Assembly (NCBI GenBank): GCA_033182465.1
Contig: CP137327.1
Location: forward strand, 310,001 to 374,000
Origin: Sanghuangporus weigelae
Taxonomy: Eukaryota; Basidiomycota; Agaricomycetes; Hymenochaetales; Hymenochaetaceae
Length of the DNA: 64,000 nt
Direction: 5' to 3'
The notes under the pieces are model-generated. The model made no database searches. It was not told the DNA's origin and saw only the letters and a program-made list of their open reading frames with translations. How positions within the stretch are numbered: the stretch's first letter is position 1; each line of letters opens with the position of its first letter. This document shows, in pieces, positions 36,404 through 48,319 of this stretch. The translations under genes were made by a program, and so were the position numbers.

Positions 36404-37906
36404 ATGTCTTCATCTTCGTCTTCATCAAAAGAGCAAGCCAATGAGCTCAACCCACGCACGACCTCGTACGAATTCTTTGGTCCTCCAGGCGCACTCGCTG
36501 TATCTCTCGGTGTACCATTCCTAATCTATGCTCTCTACTTCTCCTGCTCTGAAGCTGCGGGCGGGTGTCCACCACCACTTCCCGTCCTGCTGGACAGGTT
36601 TACCTCTGCCGTCACAGATCTCAACTGGTGGAAGAGCCTCTGGGACACCGAAGCTACTCTGATGTACCTCGCGTGGTACACGTACTGTGTCGCTACTTGG
36701 GCCATCCTACCAGGCGATTGGATTGAAGGCATTCCGCTAAGAACAGGTGGAAAGAAGAAATATAAGATCAATGCGTTTTCGACTTTCTTGTTGACGATGG
36801 GCCTGGCTTCCGGGTATATTTATGCGAATGGACCTGCGAGCTTTACCTTTATATACGAAAAGTGGATCGGATTCGCTACAGCTTCGGTTTTGATGTCCAT
36901 GCTGCAGGCATTATACGTCTATATCGCTTCGTTTCGTCAGGGGAAGTTGCTTGCTCTGGGAGGTAACTCGGGTAACTTCATTTATGATGTAAGTAGTAAA
37001 CTCTTCCATCAGGATTAAGCTCTTCTCTAAACTTTTACCAAGTTCTACATCGGTAGGGAGCTTAATCCTTCGATCGGCTCCTTCGATATCAAATCCTTCA
37101 ATGAGCTACGACCAGGTCTCATCCTGTGGGCACTAATCGATATCAGCATGCTCTGTGAACAAGCCGTGCGTCGAGGCGGTTTCGATAAAGTGACAGGCTC
37201 AATGTGGCTCGTCCTCTTCTTCCAAGGACTCTACGTCGCAGATGCATTGTATAATGAGCCTGCGATTTTCACTACTATGGATATCACGACCGATGGATTT
37301 GGATTCATGCTGGCTGTAGGAGACCTTGCTTGGGTGCCATTTGTGTACTCCCTTCAGGCGAGATATCTGGTCTCTAACCAAGTCGAGCTCGGTTGGTTGG
37401 CGAGTGCGGCGATTCTGGCGGTCAATTTTGCTGGTTACTACATCTTTAGAGATGCGAATGGCGAGAAGAATGATTTTAGAAATGGCAGAAATCCAAAGAG
37501 TGAGTACCACGGCTGTATGAAGAGGTCGCGTTTTGAGCTGATATTTGTTAGACCTGCAATACTTTGAGACAGAGCGTGGTACGAAGCTACTTACAAGTGG
37601 CTGGTGGGGCCTCTCGCGACACCCGAACTATTTGTGCGTATCCTTTGCCTGTCCTTTACCTGCACAAAAAAAAAACTTACCACACGAACCTTCTTCGCGT
37701 TTAGTGGCGATCTGCTCATGGCGCTTGCCTGGTCACTTCCGACAGGCTTCAACACTCCCATCACTTACTTCTATGTCACTTATTTCGCCGGCCTCCTTGC
37801 GCACCGACAGATTCGCGACGATGAGAATTGTGAGAAGAAGTACGGGAAAGATTGGGAGAAGTATAAGAGTTTGGTGCCGTATAGGATTGTTCCGTATGTG
37901 TATTGA
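36404..37906 (+). CDS. ERG24: Delta(14)-sterol reductase
   Basis: NADPH-dependent C-14 sterol reductase of ergosterol biosynthesis, a multi-pass ER membrane enzyme of the ERG4/ERG24/LBR family. Exons: 36404-36988, 37043-37499, 37552-37633, 37705-37906, giving 441 residues, as expected. Signatures: [16 protein letters not shown] at the N-terminus, [17 protein letters not shown], then the C-terminal substrate/NADPH region [27 protein letters not shown] and [18 protein letters not shown], ending [11 protein letters not shown]. The C-terminal motifs favour ERG24 over ERG4. Several hydrophobic segments of about 20 residues fit eight or more membrane spans. The second intron ends in an AAG acceptor. 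Confidence 0.93.
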
Positions 37907-38930
37907 GGAGTGATTGAGTTGCGTTTGTCGATTCGTGACCAGTGAACAGAGGATGCCTATTCGAACATTCACTTTCCTCTGGCTCTTATGCATACAATGT
38001 TGTAAACTGACCTCTTGCCTCCGCTATCTTGCCTAGATTCGCATTTCTTGTCTGTCCTTTCCAATGTCTTGATATCTGCAGAATTAACGAATTAATGAAT
38101 GCTGATCATTGCTCGAGAGAATCCACGAAGTCGTTTCTGGAGTTATTTGGGATCATTTTGATGCTTCCTCCAAATCAAATTTCTTTTATAAAGAAAGACT
38201 TAAGAAAATGAATGCTTCTGGGACCATCGATCTATTCAAACGAGCTGCATGACTTCGAGACGGAAATCAGAAAACGAAAGCAAAGGGGAAATTTTATTCT
38301 GATTGATACTTTCAGTTCATTCAAGTCTATCTTCCATCTTCTTCCATTGCAATTTGCGTCGCATAAACTTACGCATAGTTTCATCCAAGTACAGAAGGTT
38401 CATAAGAGGTCAAAGGGAGCACCCTAGAACCTGAGCGCTGAACTGAACCGAAAGTGCCTTAGAAGCTCGCGGGAGAGAAGGAAGATAAGATTTAGACCAA
38501 ACTTGGAACAAAGTCATTGCCTAAGCGGTGTATTATGTCATCGAATCGACTCACTTACTACAACGAGTCCGCATTTCACCGCTGGACGTATCATCTATTG
38601 ACGACGAATGAAATAGAATCAAAGAAAAAACTTGGGTGCGGGAATACTTTGAATTACAATTAATTATCCGTTAATTATTGAGCAAAAAAGCTTCCGGGAA
38701 AAGTGATAGATCACTAAGAAGTTTCTCAAGGTTCCCTCGATCCGTTCGGCAGAACGCTGGCTGGAAATCAGTTTCTTCGACGAGACCGACGGTCACGGCC
38801 TCGTCTCACACTCGGGCTAATTCAAAATTGATAATGATAGCTGGGTGATCCCCGCCGGTCTTTCACTTTTCTGCCAGTGGCCCCATCATCGCGAGCGTCT
38901 GCCTGTCTGACATTGTCCTCGACGACCAGG
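37907..38930. other. Intergenic between ERG24 and HEM4
   Basis: About 1 kb containing only short frames. No recognisable feature. Confidence 0.6.
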
Positions 38931-40389
38931 ATGTCCCACGTCCTCCTCCTCCGTGCGCCCACAGACGGCAAAGCAGACGCAGGCAAGTCGGCATCAGATG
39001 CGACCGGGAAAGCAGGGGAAGATCCGTATGAGACGCTCCTCGCGCCAGCGACTTCGGTTCCTGTGTACGAAACGCAACACTCCCTGGAAGAGTTGCAATG
39101 GATACTCGAGACGGGCCCTGCGTTCCATGGATATAAAGGCGTGATTGCGACGAGTAAGAGAGCAGTGGAAGCTTGGGCGGCTGCGTCGAAGAAAGTCCCC
39201 GCGCCCGCCGATGAACGAGGTGTGTTGATCCTTTTTGGAAATCAAAGTAACTTGCATTGGCTGACTTGATCTGAAACGTATCTTTTCTTCCAGCTCATTG
39301 GACGGATATACCGTTCTATGCTGTCGGAGGTGCGACCGCCCAAGCCGTACGGGATCTCTCAAATGGCGGAGCACCCCATTTGGCGCCTCGCCAAGTCCTT
39401 GGAGGGGAAGATTCGGGCACAGGCGAGCAGCTCGCGCATTTCATTCTCACGCATTTGGCTGCGCAGAGAGACGCTGCATCAACGTATTCTATATCAGCAT
39501 CGAGTGTCCCAGGGTCGTACTCTAGCACAAGTCTCCCGCTCACAGGGTCGGTCTCGACGGACAATTTAAGCATCTTTACAAAGGGTGATGGGCAGCCTCA
39601 TGCGCACAGACAAACAACTCCGGAAAAGGATAGGCTTCTGAGCAACGGAGCACAAAACGGAACCGGAGAGGAAGAGGGACAGAAGAAGCCCCTGACAAGG
39701 CCGAAACGCTCACGCAGCCTTCATCGTCCCGTGAAGCTACTGTTTCTCGTAGGCGACAAGACACGCGACGCGCTCCCTGCGATCTTATCATCTGATGAGA
39801 GTATCGAACTTGATTCTGTTCAAGTATATGTGACGAAACCTTCGCCAAACTTCCCTAGCGCACTTAGAAGTGCTTTACACTCCCAATCGAAAGGTATGCA
39901 TGTTGTTTTATCACTCTTTTTTTACATCGCGGATTGAACGTTGTATTTTATGCTGTAGTGAAAGACTGGTGGATCGTAATCTTCGCACCCTCAGGCGCAG
40001 ACTATGCTATACCTTACCTCCGAGAACACTTCGCACTCCCATCAAGCTTCACCTCTTCCCCCGTTACTCCCTCTTCGGCATACTCCTCTGGGTCACCCAC
40101 ATACCCACCCTCAACTCCCACTACCCCATCTTCCACTTCGAACCTTAGTCCATCATCATCATCCAAGTCGAAGAAAAAGGACAGAAAGAAGGACAAGGAT
40201 AAGGACAAGAACAAAACTGCTGGTAGTGGAGGACAACCACTGCCGACTGCACGGTTCGCGGCAATCGGACCAACGACGGCGACCCACCTTAGGGAGGTAT
40301 GTAAGGTGGAGGTTGCAGCTGTTGCGGCGAAACCTAATGCGGAGGAGCTGGCTGCGGCGATAAAGGCAGCTTCGGCGTCCGCGAAGTAG
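38931..40389 (+). CDS. HEM4: Uroporphyrinogen-III synthase
   Basis: Cyclises hydroxymethylbilane to uroporphyrinogen III in haem biosynthesis. Exons: 38931-39219, 39294-39893, 39959-40389; 439 residues. Family landmarks: the N-terminal VLLLRAP strand, ATSKRAVEAWA, FYAVGGATAQAVRDL, VKLLFLVGDKTRDALP, WWIVIFAPSGADYAI and the C-terminal FAAIGPTTATHLRE...VAAVAAKPNAEELAAAI. It is much longer than the bacterial enzyme because of two low-complexity insertions: a Ser/Thr/Gly-rich linker with an RPKRSRS tract (about residues 150-230) and a Ser/Pro-rich plus Lys/Asp-rich stretch (KKKDRKKDKDKDKNK, near 40170-40215). ATG at 38931 is chosen because it begins directly at the conserved first strand. Confidence 0.88.
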
Positions 40390-40722
40390 CGCTTGATGCT
40401 ATATGAGCTACAGTGACGTGGAATGTTTCTGTTGGTTGGCTGTCGTTATGTTGTCATTACGATTTTGATTGAAGGCTTTTCTTCTTGGTAATGCTGCATA
40501 TTTGCAGTTTCTGATGATGTTATTCCCAATCGCTTATACACATGTATATGTGATGAACGGAAAACCTGGATTGTTCTTTGTCCTGCCTTGCCTCGCTTTC
40601 GTTTTCATCCTTGCTCCTTCTACGTCACTTCGCAACGTACCCTCGTTATTTCACCTTTTATACAACAATCTCGGACAAGGTCTGCAGTGGAAATAATGAT
40701 ATCTCTTATTATAAACAACCTG

Positions 40723-41205
40723 TTAGGTACCAATATGGACAAGATTAACCCATCTCTCTGTCATTACTTCCACTTCATTTCCATCGGGCCCCACGTCCTT
40801 CCTGTCCCTCAACCACAAAGCGGCTTCACGAACAGCCCCAGCAGCCCTCTTGAATCTAATTTCCCCTTCTTCCAGGTCCTCCGTGAGGCGGTGATAGACC
40901 ACTTCCGCGAGTACAGGGAAATCTCGGTCAAGCAATTGCCACATCGTACCAACGGCACTCCGGAACCCACGAAACTGCATTGCTGCAGCTAAGTGAAGCG
41001 TCTCATCCAATGCGAACTTGGAAACCTGTTCTGCAGTGTGGCAGGCAGACAGATACGCGAATTCTGCATTTGGGATGTTAGCGCGGACGATATCGAGCAA
41101 GGTGAGCCGTCCGTCCGGAAGTTTGAGTGAAGAATTGAAAGGCTCTTCGTCCAAGATCCCCCCTCGAGACCCAATGCTTGGAAACGGACACGCAAAAAGC
41201 GGCAT
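40723..41205 (-). pseudogene. CHAT-domain (caspase-like) gene remnant, C-terminal part
   Basis: The minus-strand frame encodes the C-terminal half of a basidiomycete CHAT peptidase domain. It has GRLTLLDIVRANIPNAEFAY, the catalytic-cysteine block LSACHTAEQ, LHLAAAMQFRGFRSAVGTMW and the characteristic ending RWVNLVHIGT. The region where the HFACHG histidine motif should lie reads LFACPFP, so that His is absent. The TPR or other N-terminal part expected of the family is not found; upstream frames to about 41549 have a possible intron but no convincing homology. Most likely a decayed host gene, less likely a short divergent member lacking activity. Confidence 0.6.
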
Positions 41206-41862
41206 AAAACGATCAGCATCTTGACTTTATCAGACTCGTCAAAAGAGATCTTTGTCGCTTGATGACTTCCGTAAGACTTTCTATGAATTGGAGATAGTGC
41301 CATGAACTCTCGAGCAGAAATTATATGAGTATCGGACGCTCTACTGATACTCGGACCTCTGGACAAGACACCTCCGTTGGTAGCAAGATCACAGAGCAAG
41401 ATGGTAGATACCCCTGAAAAGAATTGAGCGATGCTTCTCCATAGGCATTTGGACAGACTCGGGATACTCACCTCCACTGGGAAAATCAAGAGGTATCTTG
41501 CGGTACAGTTTTCAACGTGAAGGGTATGAACGACGCAGAGTGTCGACATTATCTAAAGGTAAGCGTTAATAAAGACACGGTCCGTACCACCAAGTAGGGA
41601 AAGGCGAATTGGATTTCTTGTTGCGACGAAAACTTTGCACCGCCACTGTTTGAGCAACTCGATCACGAGACCAGATCCCCGTGATATCCGAGTCCCCAGC
41701 CCAATTCTGTCTGCCACCGAATCCTCATTTACTTGCCTCTTCTTCCTATTCCACATCTTATTCCACAAATACCATTCGATCTCGCCTTCGCATCTGTGTC
41801 TCTTCTTGAAAACGAATATCTCCGATTCAAGAATCTAAAGCTCGCCGTCTCCTTCCTCTGCC
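41206..41862. other. Region upstream of the CHAT remnant, no clear gene
   Basis: Minus-strand frames at 41470-41549 and 41553-41768 could be decayed upstream exons of the CHAT gene, but they carry no recognisable TPR or other repeats. The region also holds the promoter of the next plus-strand gene. Confidence 0.4.
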
Positions 41863-42606
41863 ATGGTCACTCACTCAACAAGGTCCCGTCCGAAGGGCAA
41901 GAACTCAGGCTTGGATGCTGAACCTAAAGCTTTCTGGCCGCATCGCAAGCCTATGCCTGTCCTGGAATGCTTAGACTCAAACTCAGATATATTTCCTGAA
42001 CTCAGTTATGGCTCTTCCCCTTCAAATCCTCTGTCTCCTCTATCCAAGCGCTCTGTTTCTCCTGATCTACCTGGCGAAATTGAAGGGAACTCGATAGATA
42101 GCATAGTCTGGCCGAAAAGGCGCAAGCATTGTGCATGGATGGCTGGAAAAGTGTCGTTTGTGAAAGAGCATGAAAAATCAACTGCGGCGCGCGGGAAACG
42201 GAAAGAAGTGGACTCTAGTGTATTTCGAGATGAGATTGTCGGGTACGGCGTGCACCCTCCTACGGCCTCATCTTCACGCAAGGAATGCAGAGGCAAGCAT
42301 GGACAGAGAAGGACGAGATCGTCTAAGACGAGAAATGGGCGTACGACGAGTGCATCGCCTCAGGATACTACTTTAGTTGATACGAAACCGAAGGCAAACC
42401 GAAAGCCTCTTCGCGACATCACCAATTCTCTTGATAAGGACGGGAACGCGAACGAAACTCCATCAACGTCGCCCTCCTTTGTGCCTCGTCGTACCATTCC
42501 GGAGAGCTGGCACCGGGCAATACGTAGTCTTCTAACCCAAGGACGCGAAATGCCTTTCCCTTTCGGTGAAGCTTTGATCATGGACACCTCGCAGATTCAG
42601 GAATGA
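41863..42606 (+). CDS. Hypothetical disordered basic protein with a KPLRDITN motif
   Basis: Single-exon frame of 247 residues starting in a good context (GCCATGG). Composition is Ser, Pro, Lys and Arg rich with predicted disorder and several basic clusters (WPKRRKH, RGKRKEV, RRTRSSKTRN) suggesting nuclear location. The motif KANRKPLRDITN resembles the RKPL(R/A)DITN-type stretch found in several cell-cycle-regulated fungal and animal proteins, which is only a weak hint. The C-terminus RTIPESWHRAIRSLLTQGRE looks helical and is probably the conserved part. No family assigned. Confidence 0.6.
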   Translation: MVTHSTRSRPKGKNSGLDAEPKAFWPHRKPMPVLECLDSNSDIFPELSYGSSPSNPLSPLSKRSVSPDLPGEIEGNSIDSIVWPKRRKHCAWMAGKVSFVKEHEKSTAARGKRKEVDSSVFRDEIVGYGVHPPTASSSRKECRGKHGQRRTRSSKTRNGRTTSASPQDTTLVDTKPKANRKPLRDITNSLDKDGNANETPSTSPSFVPRRTIPESWHRAIRSLLTQGREMPFPFGEALIMDTSQIQE

Positions 42607-43480
42607 AGGCTCACTTGGCGTACCTTGGATCATGCATACCCGTTTTATTCTCCAACGACTCCTCTATTTGGTCACAGCCTCTACGTGTCAGGGCCTTTTG
42701 GCCTTTTCTATTCTCAATCAACAACCGATCTACACTATCCCTATTATTGGATGTCTTGTCGAAGAATTCTTCTCTTCTGAACCGTCTTAAGTCTCTACAT
42801 TCTTGTATGTATAGTTCCACCACCTTGTCTATGCGCTGCGGTCACTACGTTCTCGTGTACATGAACATACTATGTGATACTGCTCGGGATTGTCTAATAT
42901 TCTATTTCAAAGCTGGGCCTCGCAATACCTATCAGAATTCAATTGTACCTAGACTATATTAGTACATATATCATCAAGGAGCTTTTTGTGCTTAGCGTTG
43001 ATTTCTTGTTCAAACTCTGGCGGGTTGTCCACGCTGCTTCTCAATATATTGAATATGCAAGATCTCCTGCGAGTTAGCGACAATGCTCTCCATGTCTCGG
43101 TTGGAGTCTCTAATCAAAATCAAATTTAAAGAGTCTCTGGCTGAAATTGAAATTATGTCTCACCATCTCCCTTATTTGAAATGAATTTCTGAGTCCTATA
43201 GTATGCATTTGTTCGCGTTTTCCGTGGATTAGTACGTACAACTCTTAGTTCTTTGTATATTATTCCTCTCTTGTTAAGTCTGAGATCTCTGCTATTTCCG
43301 TTTATTTGACGTTCGTGACGTTCGTGGCGCTCAGCGACATCCGTTTTCAAAGAAAGGCAGTGATTCAGTATTTGCAACGTACGAGGCTATGCTGAGCACT
43401 TTCTTGTATACCAGTGCAAATGCTGTCGTTCGATATTGTTTGATTCGGCAATTGTAGGTGGATCCTGCTCTCTTGAAAAT
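42607..43480. other. Intergenic; 5' region of the pheromone gene
   Basis: No pheromone receptor or other gene could be recognised. Frames are short and AT-rich. Confidence 0.55.
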
Positions 43481-43488
43481 TATAAAAA
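43481..43488 (+). promoter_or_regulatory. TATA box of the pheromone precursor gene
   Basis: TATAAAAA lies 112 bases before the start codon at 43593. It is a strong core promoter element, consistent with a regulated, short, highly expressed gene. Confidence 0.6.
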
Positions 43489-43592
43489 CCGCATTGAAAA
43501 CCCTCAAGTTTTTCAACAGGTCTAGCACTCCCTATCGTCATTACTCTAAGCTAAACTCTACTGCTCATAACCCGGTCTCGTAACTCGCGTTA

Positions 43593-43826
43593 ATGGACTC
43601 CTTCAGCGGCTTTTCTATCGGCTCATCCTCCAAGGAAGAGTGCTCCTGCGGAGCAGGTGCTTCTAGCCGCGAAGAACAATCTCATAGGAGAAACTCGACG
43701 CGAGAACTTCATAATCAGGACTCATTCTTTTCGGTCGATTCAAGCGATCCAGAAATTAACGTGGAAAACGTGCCCGTAGATAAGGAGACTGGAGGAGATA
43801 GCTCTACATATTGCATTATCGCTTAG
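43593..43826 (+). CDS. Mating pheromone precursor (CaaX lipopeptide)
   Basis: A 77-residue intronless frame with the hallmarks of basidiomycete B-mating-type pheromone precursors: small size, the N-terminal MDSFSGF start (MDSF-type leaders are common in the family), a hydrophilic middle and a C-terminal CaaX box CIIA directed to farnesylation, AAX removal and carboxymethylation. The mature peptide probably starts at a charged pair such as EN, DK or ET upstream of GGDSSTYC, giving a peptide of roughly 10-17 residues. An unusual cysteine cluster (ECSCGAG) lies in the leader. No STE3-type receptor gene is visible within the window, so this could be a peripheral member of the B locus or an orphan pheromone gene. 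Confidence 0.8.
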   Translation: MDSFSGFSIGSSSKEECSCGAGASSREEQSHRRNSTRELHNQDSFFSVDSSDPEINVENVPVDKETGGDSSTYCIIA

Positions 43827-44585
43827 ATTGACTTAAGTCAATCTCCCTGAAGATTGAAAGTATGTGGTAACTTCTTTTGCCTTTGGTAGTTCCAGCTAAT
43901 CACTTTCTTCAAGTTCGTTTGTGGTCGGATTGGTAGGATCAATCGGATCAATCGGATCAATCGGAAAGTGATTAGAAGTCTATGATTTTCTCTGTTATGT
44001 ATTTTTGTATTAGCATTTCCAAAGTTCTCTTTTGTTTTTACTTCCTGTCGCGGTTTGCGAAATTCCGAATGACGATAGATTATACTACATAAAGAAGAGT
44101 GTTTTCTTTGCTGGTTAGTATCCACCTACAATCGGACATTGCCTTTTCCTTCCGTAACAAGTGCTCAATGATACTTCCGACGCCGAAGGATCAGCGCTGA
44201 CGCACTTGTGCTCCGAGTCTAATCCCGACTTCATCTCAACCGACAACCATCACTAGTACTAGTACTCCAACTGCTCGTCATAAACCAGCAGAATGATCCG
44301 AAATTTACTTCGAAACGCGGAAATTTTCCAATGACTTGGCTGAGGATGCGTCAGCAACACTGATTCTTGAGAACAAGAGCTCTATGATTGGTCCGCTGGT
44401 CCTGTTGCTCCACAGATTCAAATTGCCCTCATTCCTACTCATGCGTTTTGTTCATTCATGGCTGAATTAGTCGTAATGCTCTGCGTCATCCTTCGGTGGC
44501 TATTTGAAAGCTGTATCGGTCGCTTGTACTATATATTGTCCGTGGTGGCACCAATGCTTCGCAGAAACTTAGCCTTTTTTCGATC
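43827..44585. other. Intergenic with a short GATCAATCG triplication
   Basis: The only structure is three tandem GGATCAATC units at about 43936-43963. This is the 3' flank of the pheromone gene and the upstream region of the kinase gene. Confidence 0.6.
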
Positions 44586-46246
44586 ATGGGCTTGGTCGAG
44601 GTTAGACCCGATCTTAGGCATAACCGAACTGTTAGCAGCTGGTACAAGTGCGTCTTCGGTTTTATTCTTCAACTTTTAGACCTTCTAATATCACTTATCT
44701 TACAGTCTTCTTCCGTGCGAGAGTGCAAAGTTCTCCGCGAAGCCCAGCGTCTGTGTTCCTTACGAGAATCCCAAGGTCAGTTCGCTGACGCTATTTAGTT
44801 TCCGTCTGGAATCGTCCGCTCACTCTACACCTTTTTTTCTCTATGGATTCTCTAGCCGAAACGTGCGTTAACACCCGAAGATTTCGAATTCCTCAAACTC
44901 ATCGGTCGTGGAACATACGGACGCGTCTTCCAAGTACGCAAGAAGGATACCCGTCAAATACACGCCATGAAGGTGGTGTCGAAGAAGAAGGTCATCGCTG
45001 GCAGGGAGGTTACACATACGCTGGCAGAACGCAATATCCTACAGCAAAGTCAGAATTCTCCATTCCTTGTCGGACTCAAGTTCAGTTTCCAAACTGACAC
45101 GGATCTATTCCTCGTGACGGACTTTAAGAACGGCGGGGAGCTCTTCTGGCATTTACAGAAAGAAGCAAGATTCAGCGAAGAAAAAGTAAGGTTTTACATC
45201 GCAGAACTAGTCCTTGCTTTGGAACACCTTCATAAGTGCGATATCGTTTATCGGTGAGTTCGATTGATATTCCATCTCGTTTATTCCCTGAACAATGTTT
45301 AGGGACCTCAAGCCAGAGAACATTTTAATTGACGCAACGGGTCATGTTGCTTTATGCGATTTTGGGCTCTCAAAACTGGGCTTGAAGCAAGGTCAGCTCA
45401 CGAACACGTTTTGCGGGACATCGGAATACCTAGCTCCGGAAATGCTTGTTGATGAACGTGGACACTCCAAGCTGGTCGACTTTTGGTCTCTTGGTGTCTT
45501 GCTTTTTGAGATGTGTTTCGGCTGGAGTCCTTTCTACTCTGAAGACAAGGAAAAAATGTATGAAAACATTTGCTTCGCAAAGATCAAATTTCCGAAGAAT
45601 GTCCTAAGTACTGACGCTAAGCAGTTTGTAAAAGGAGTAAGTAGATAGCAATAATTTTATCTTATATACTTACAAATATTATTCTTAGTTATTGACACGG
45701 AATCCAAAGCAACGCTTGGGTGCTCAGCGAGACACTGAGGAGTTAAAGGAACATCCATTCTTCAAATCTGTTGATTGGGAAGCTCTCGCTGAGGAGCGAG
45801 TTACACCACCTTTCATTCCTTCTGCTGAATCAGACGAGTCGACGGAAAACTTTGACCCGACATTCACAAACGTTCGCTTGGGCGATAGCGGAGATATACT
45901 CCGTGCTGACCGCACATCGAATGGCGTAGTACCGGGGTGCGAAACGGACCTACAGAAGATGACCACGCTGTTCAAGCAGGAGGTTTCTGTAGCTGACCGA
46001 ATGGGAGCGACGGTCAAAGGCTGGCGGAGTCGACTACTATCCGAGCCTGTAAGCAGCCCCATAAACGAATCCGTTCAGGAAATGTTTCGTGGGTTTTCGT
46101 TTTCTGGCGAGGGCACCGTCGTCGAACCTACTCGGAATCTGGGAGAGCCAGGAGGACTGAATGGTTCCGCCGTGGATGAAGGGTATTCCTCATCATCAGA
46201 GAATGACTTCAATGATGATCGACCGACCGGAAGAACTGAAGGATAG
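44586..46246 (+). CDS. AGC-family serine/threonine kinase, Sch9/Ypk-like
   Basis: Exons: 44586-44647, 44706-44775, 44856-45253, 45303-45636, 45689-46246; 473 residues, phases consistent. Kinase motifs: glycine loop GRGTYGRV (about residue 60), AMKVV lysine, HRD-equivalent YRDLKPEN (split by the intron after CG), CDFGLSK, T-loop NTFCGTSEYLAPE with the PDK1-target Thr, and VDFWSLGVLLFEM. After the catalytic domain come the AGC tail ENFDPTFTN and a hydrophobic motif FRGFSF with a phosphorylatable Ser, as in TORC-regulated AGC kinases. There is no long N-terminal C2 domain as in Sch9, unless further exons lie upstream. The first exon (MGLVEVRPDLRHN) is chosen by splicing frame and is the least certain part. 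Likely in nutrient or stress signalling. Confidence 0.85.
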
Positions 46247-46628
46247 TCTGTTTTGGAGCTTGATACAACTGTTATTTCTTTCCCAAACCAAACGACATTG
46301 CCTTCTGTATCTATAATACCATTTTCATGGCCTTTGCATATTGCAATTTGCACTTCCCCTTACCACTGCTTCATTCTGCAATCACTTTTCCTTTTTATTG
46401 ACATTATTTGGTTAATACATGCTATACCTTCCCTGATATCAACTTACCGCAAATATTGTATTCATGTATCAGATCAGATCTCGTTATTATTTTACCATAT
46501 ACATTTTACAAGATAATTTTTAAAATAACGTAATAAGTGTTACCATACTCGGAAGGATCAACGATGAACGGTAAGAGGATCGGCATCACTGCCCAGCTCA
46601 AAGTTTTCGACACTGTTTTCTTTCCATC
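46247..46628. other. Intergenic between the kinase and DIM1
   Basis: 3' flank of the kinase gene and promoter of DIM1. Nothing else seen. Confidence 0.6.
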
Positions 46629-47817
<1,189 letters not shown>

Positions 47818-48319
47818 TTCGACTTTTTATCAGATTTCTCGGCATCTCTTATATCAATCCGGACTCCGTATATTCTTCGTCCATCGACCCAGGTGTTTTT
47901 TGCAGGAGTAGCGGCCGCTATAAGCGTGGATCTTGAAGGGCTTTCGGGTTTGGGCAAGTAAGCAAACCGAAAGAATACTTACAACCGGCCAGTTGTATTC
48001 TGCTGACGCCCATCAAGCGATCAATTCAGTCTACCGGCTATCTTTATCCGGAGTCAGAGACCAACATTGCGTAGGTCTGATACGGTATTCATACACCTCT
48101 TGCACGAGAACGCGGTATTTAGTCATCTCAACGTGCCCATGATTGACCATCAGATCTACCCCTATACCTGCCCTTTGCCTCATTCCCGATACCTCTCCAC
48201 ATTCACCGACGGTGACGGATGTGAACGCATCATTCTCCTCTCCTCTTTTCTACCATCTCACCACACTGCGAGTTGCTGAAGCCTCTGTCTTCAAGGCAGA
48301 AACTACTTTCAAGTTAATA
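47818..48319. other. Intergenic between DIM1 and phosphatidylserine decarboxylase
   Basis: A frame open into the next gene begins before its ATG but is not preceded by a start. Promoter region; nothing else recognised. Confidence 0.5.

Noticed and set aside
42603-42962. 119-codon frame near the pheromone gene considered as a receptor fragment
   Set aside because: Its hydrophobic stretches do not form the seven spans or the conserved motifs of STE3-type receptors.
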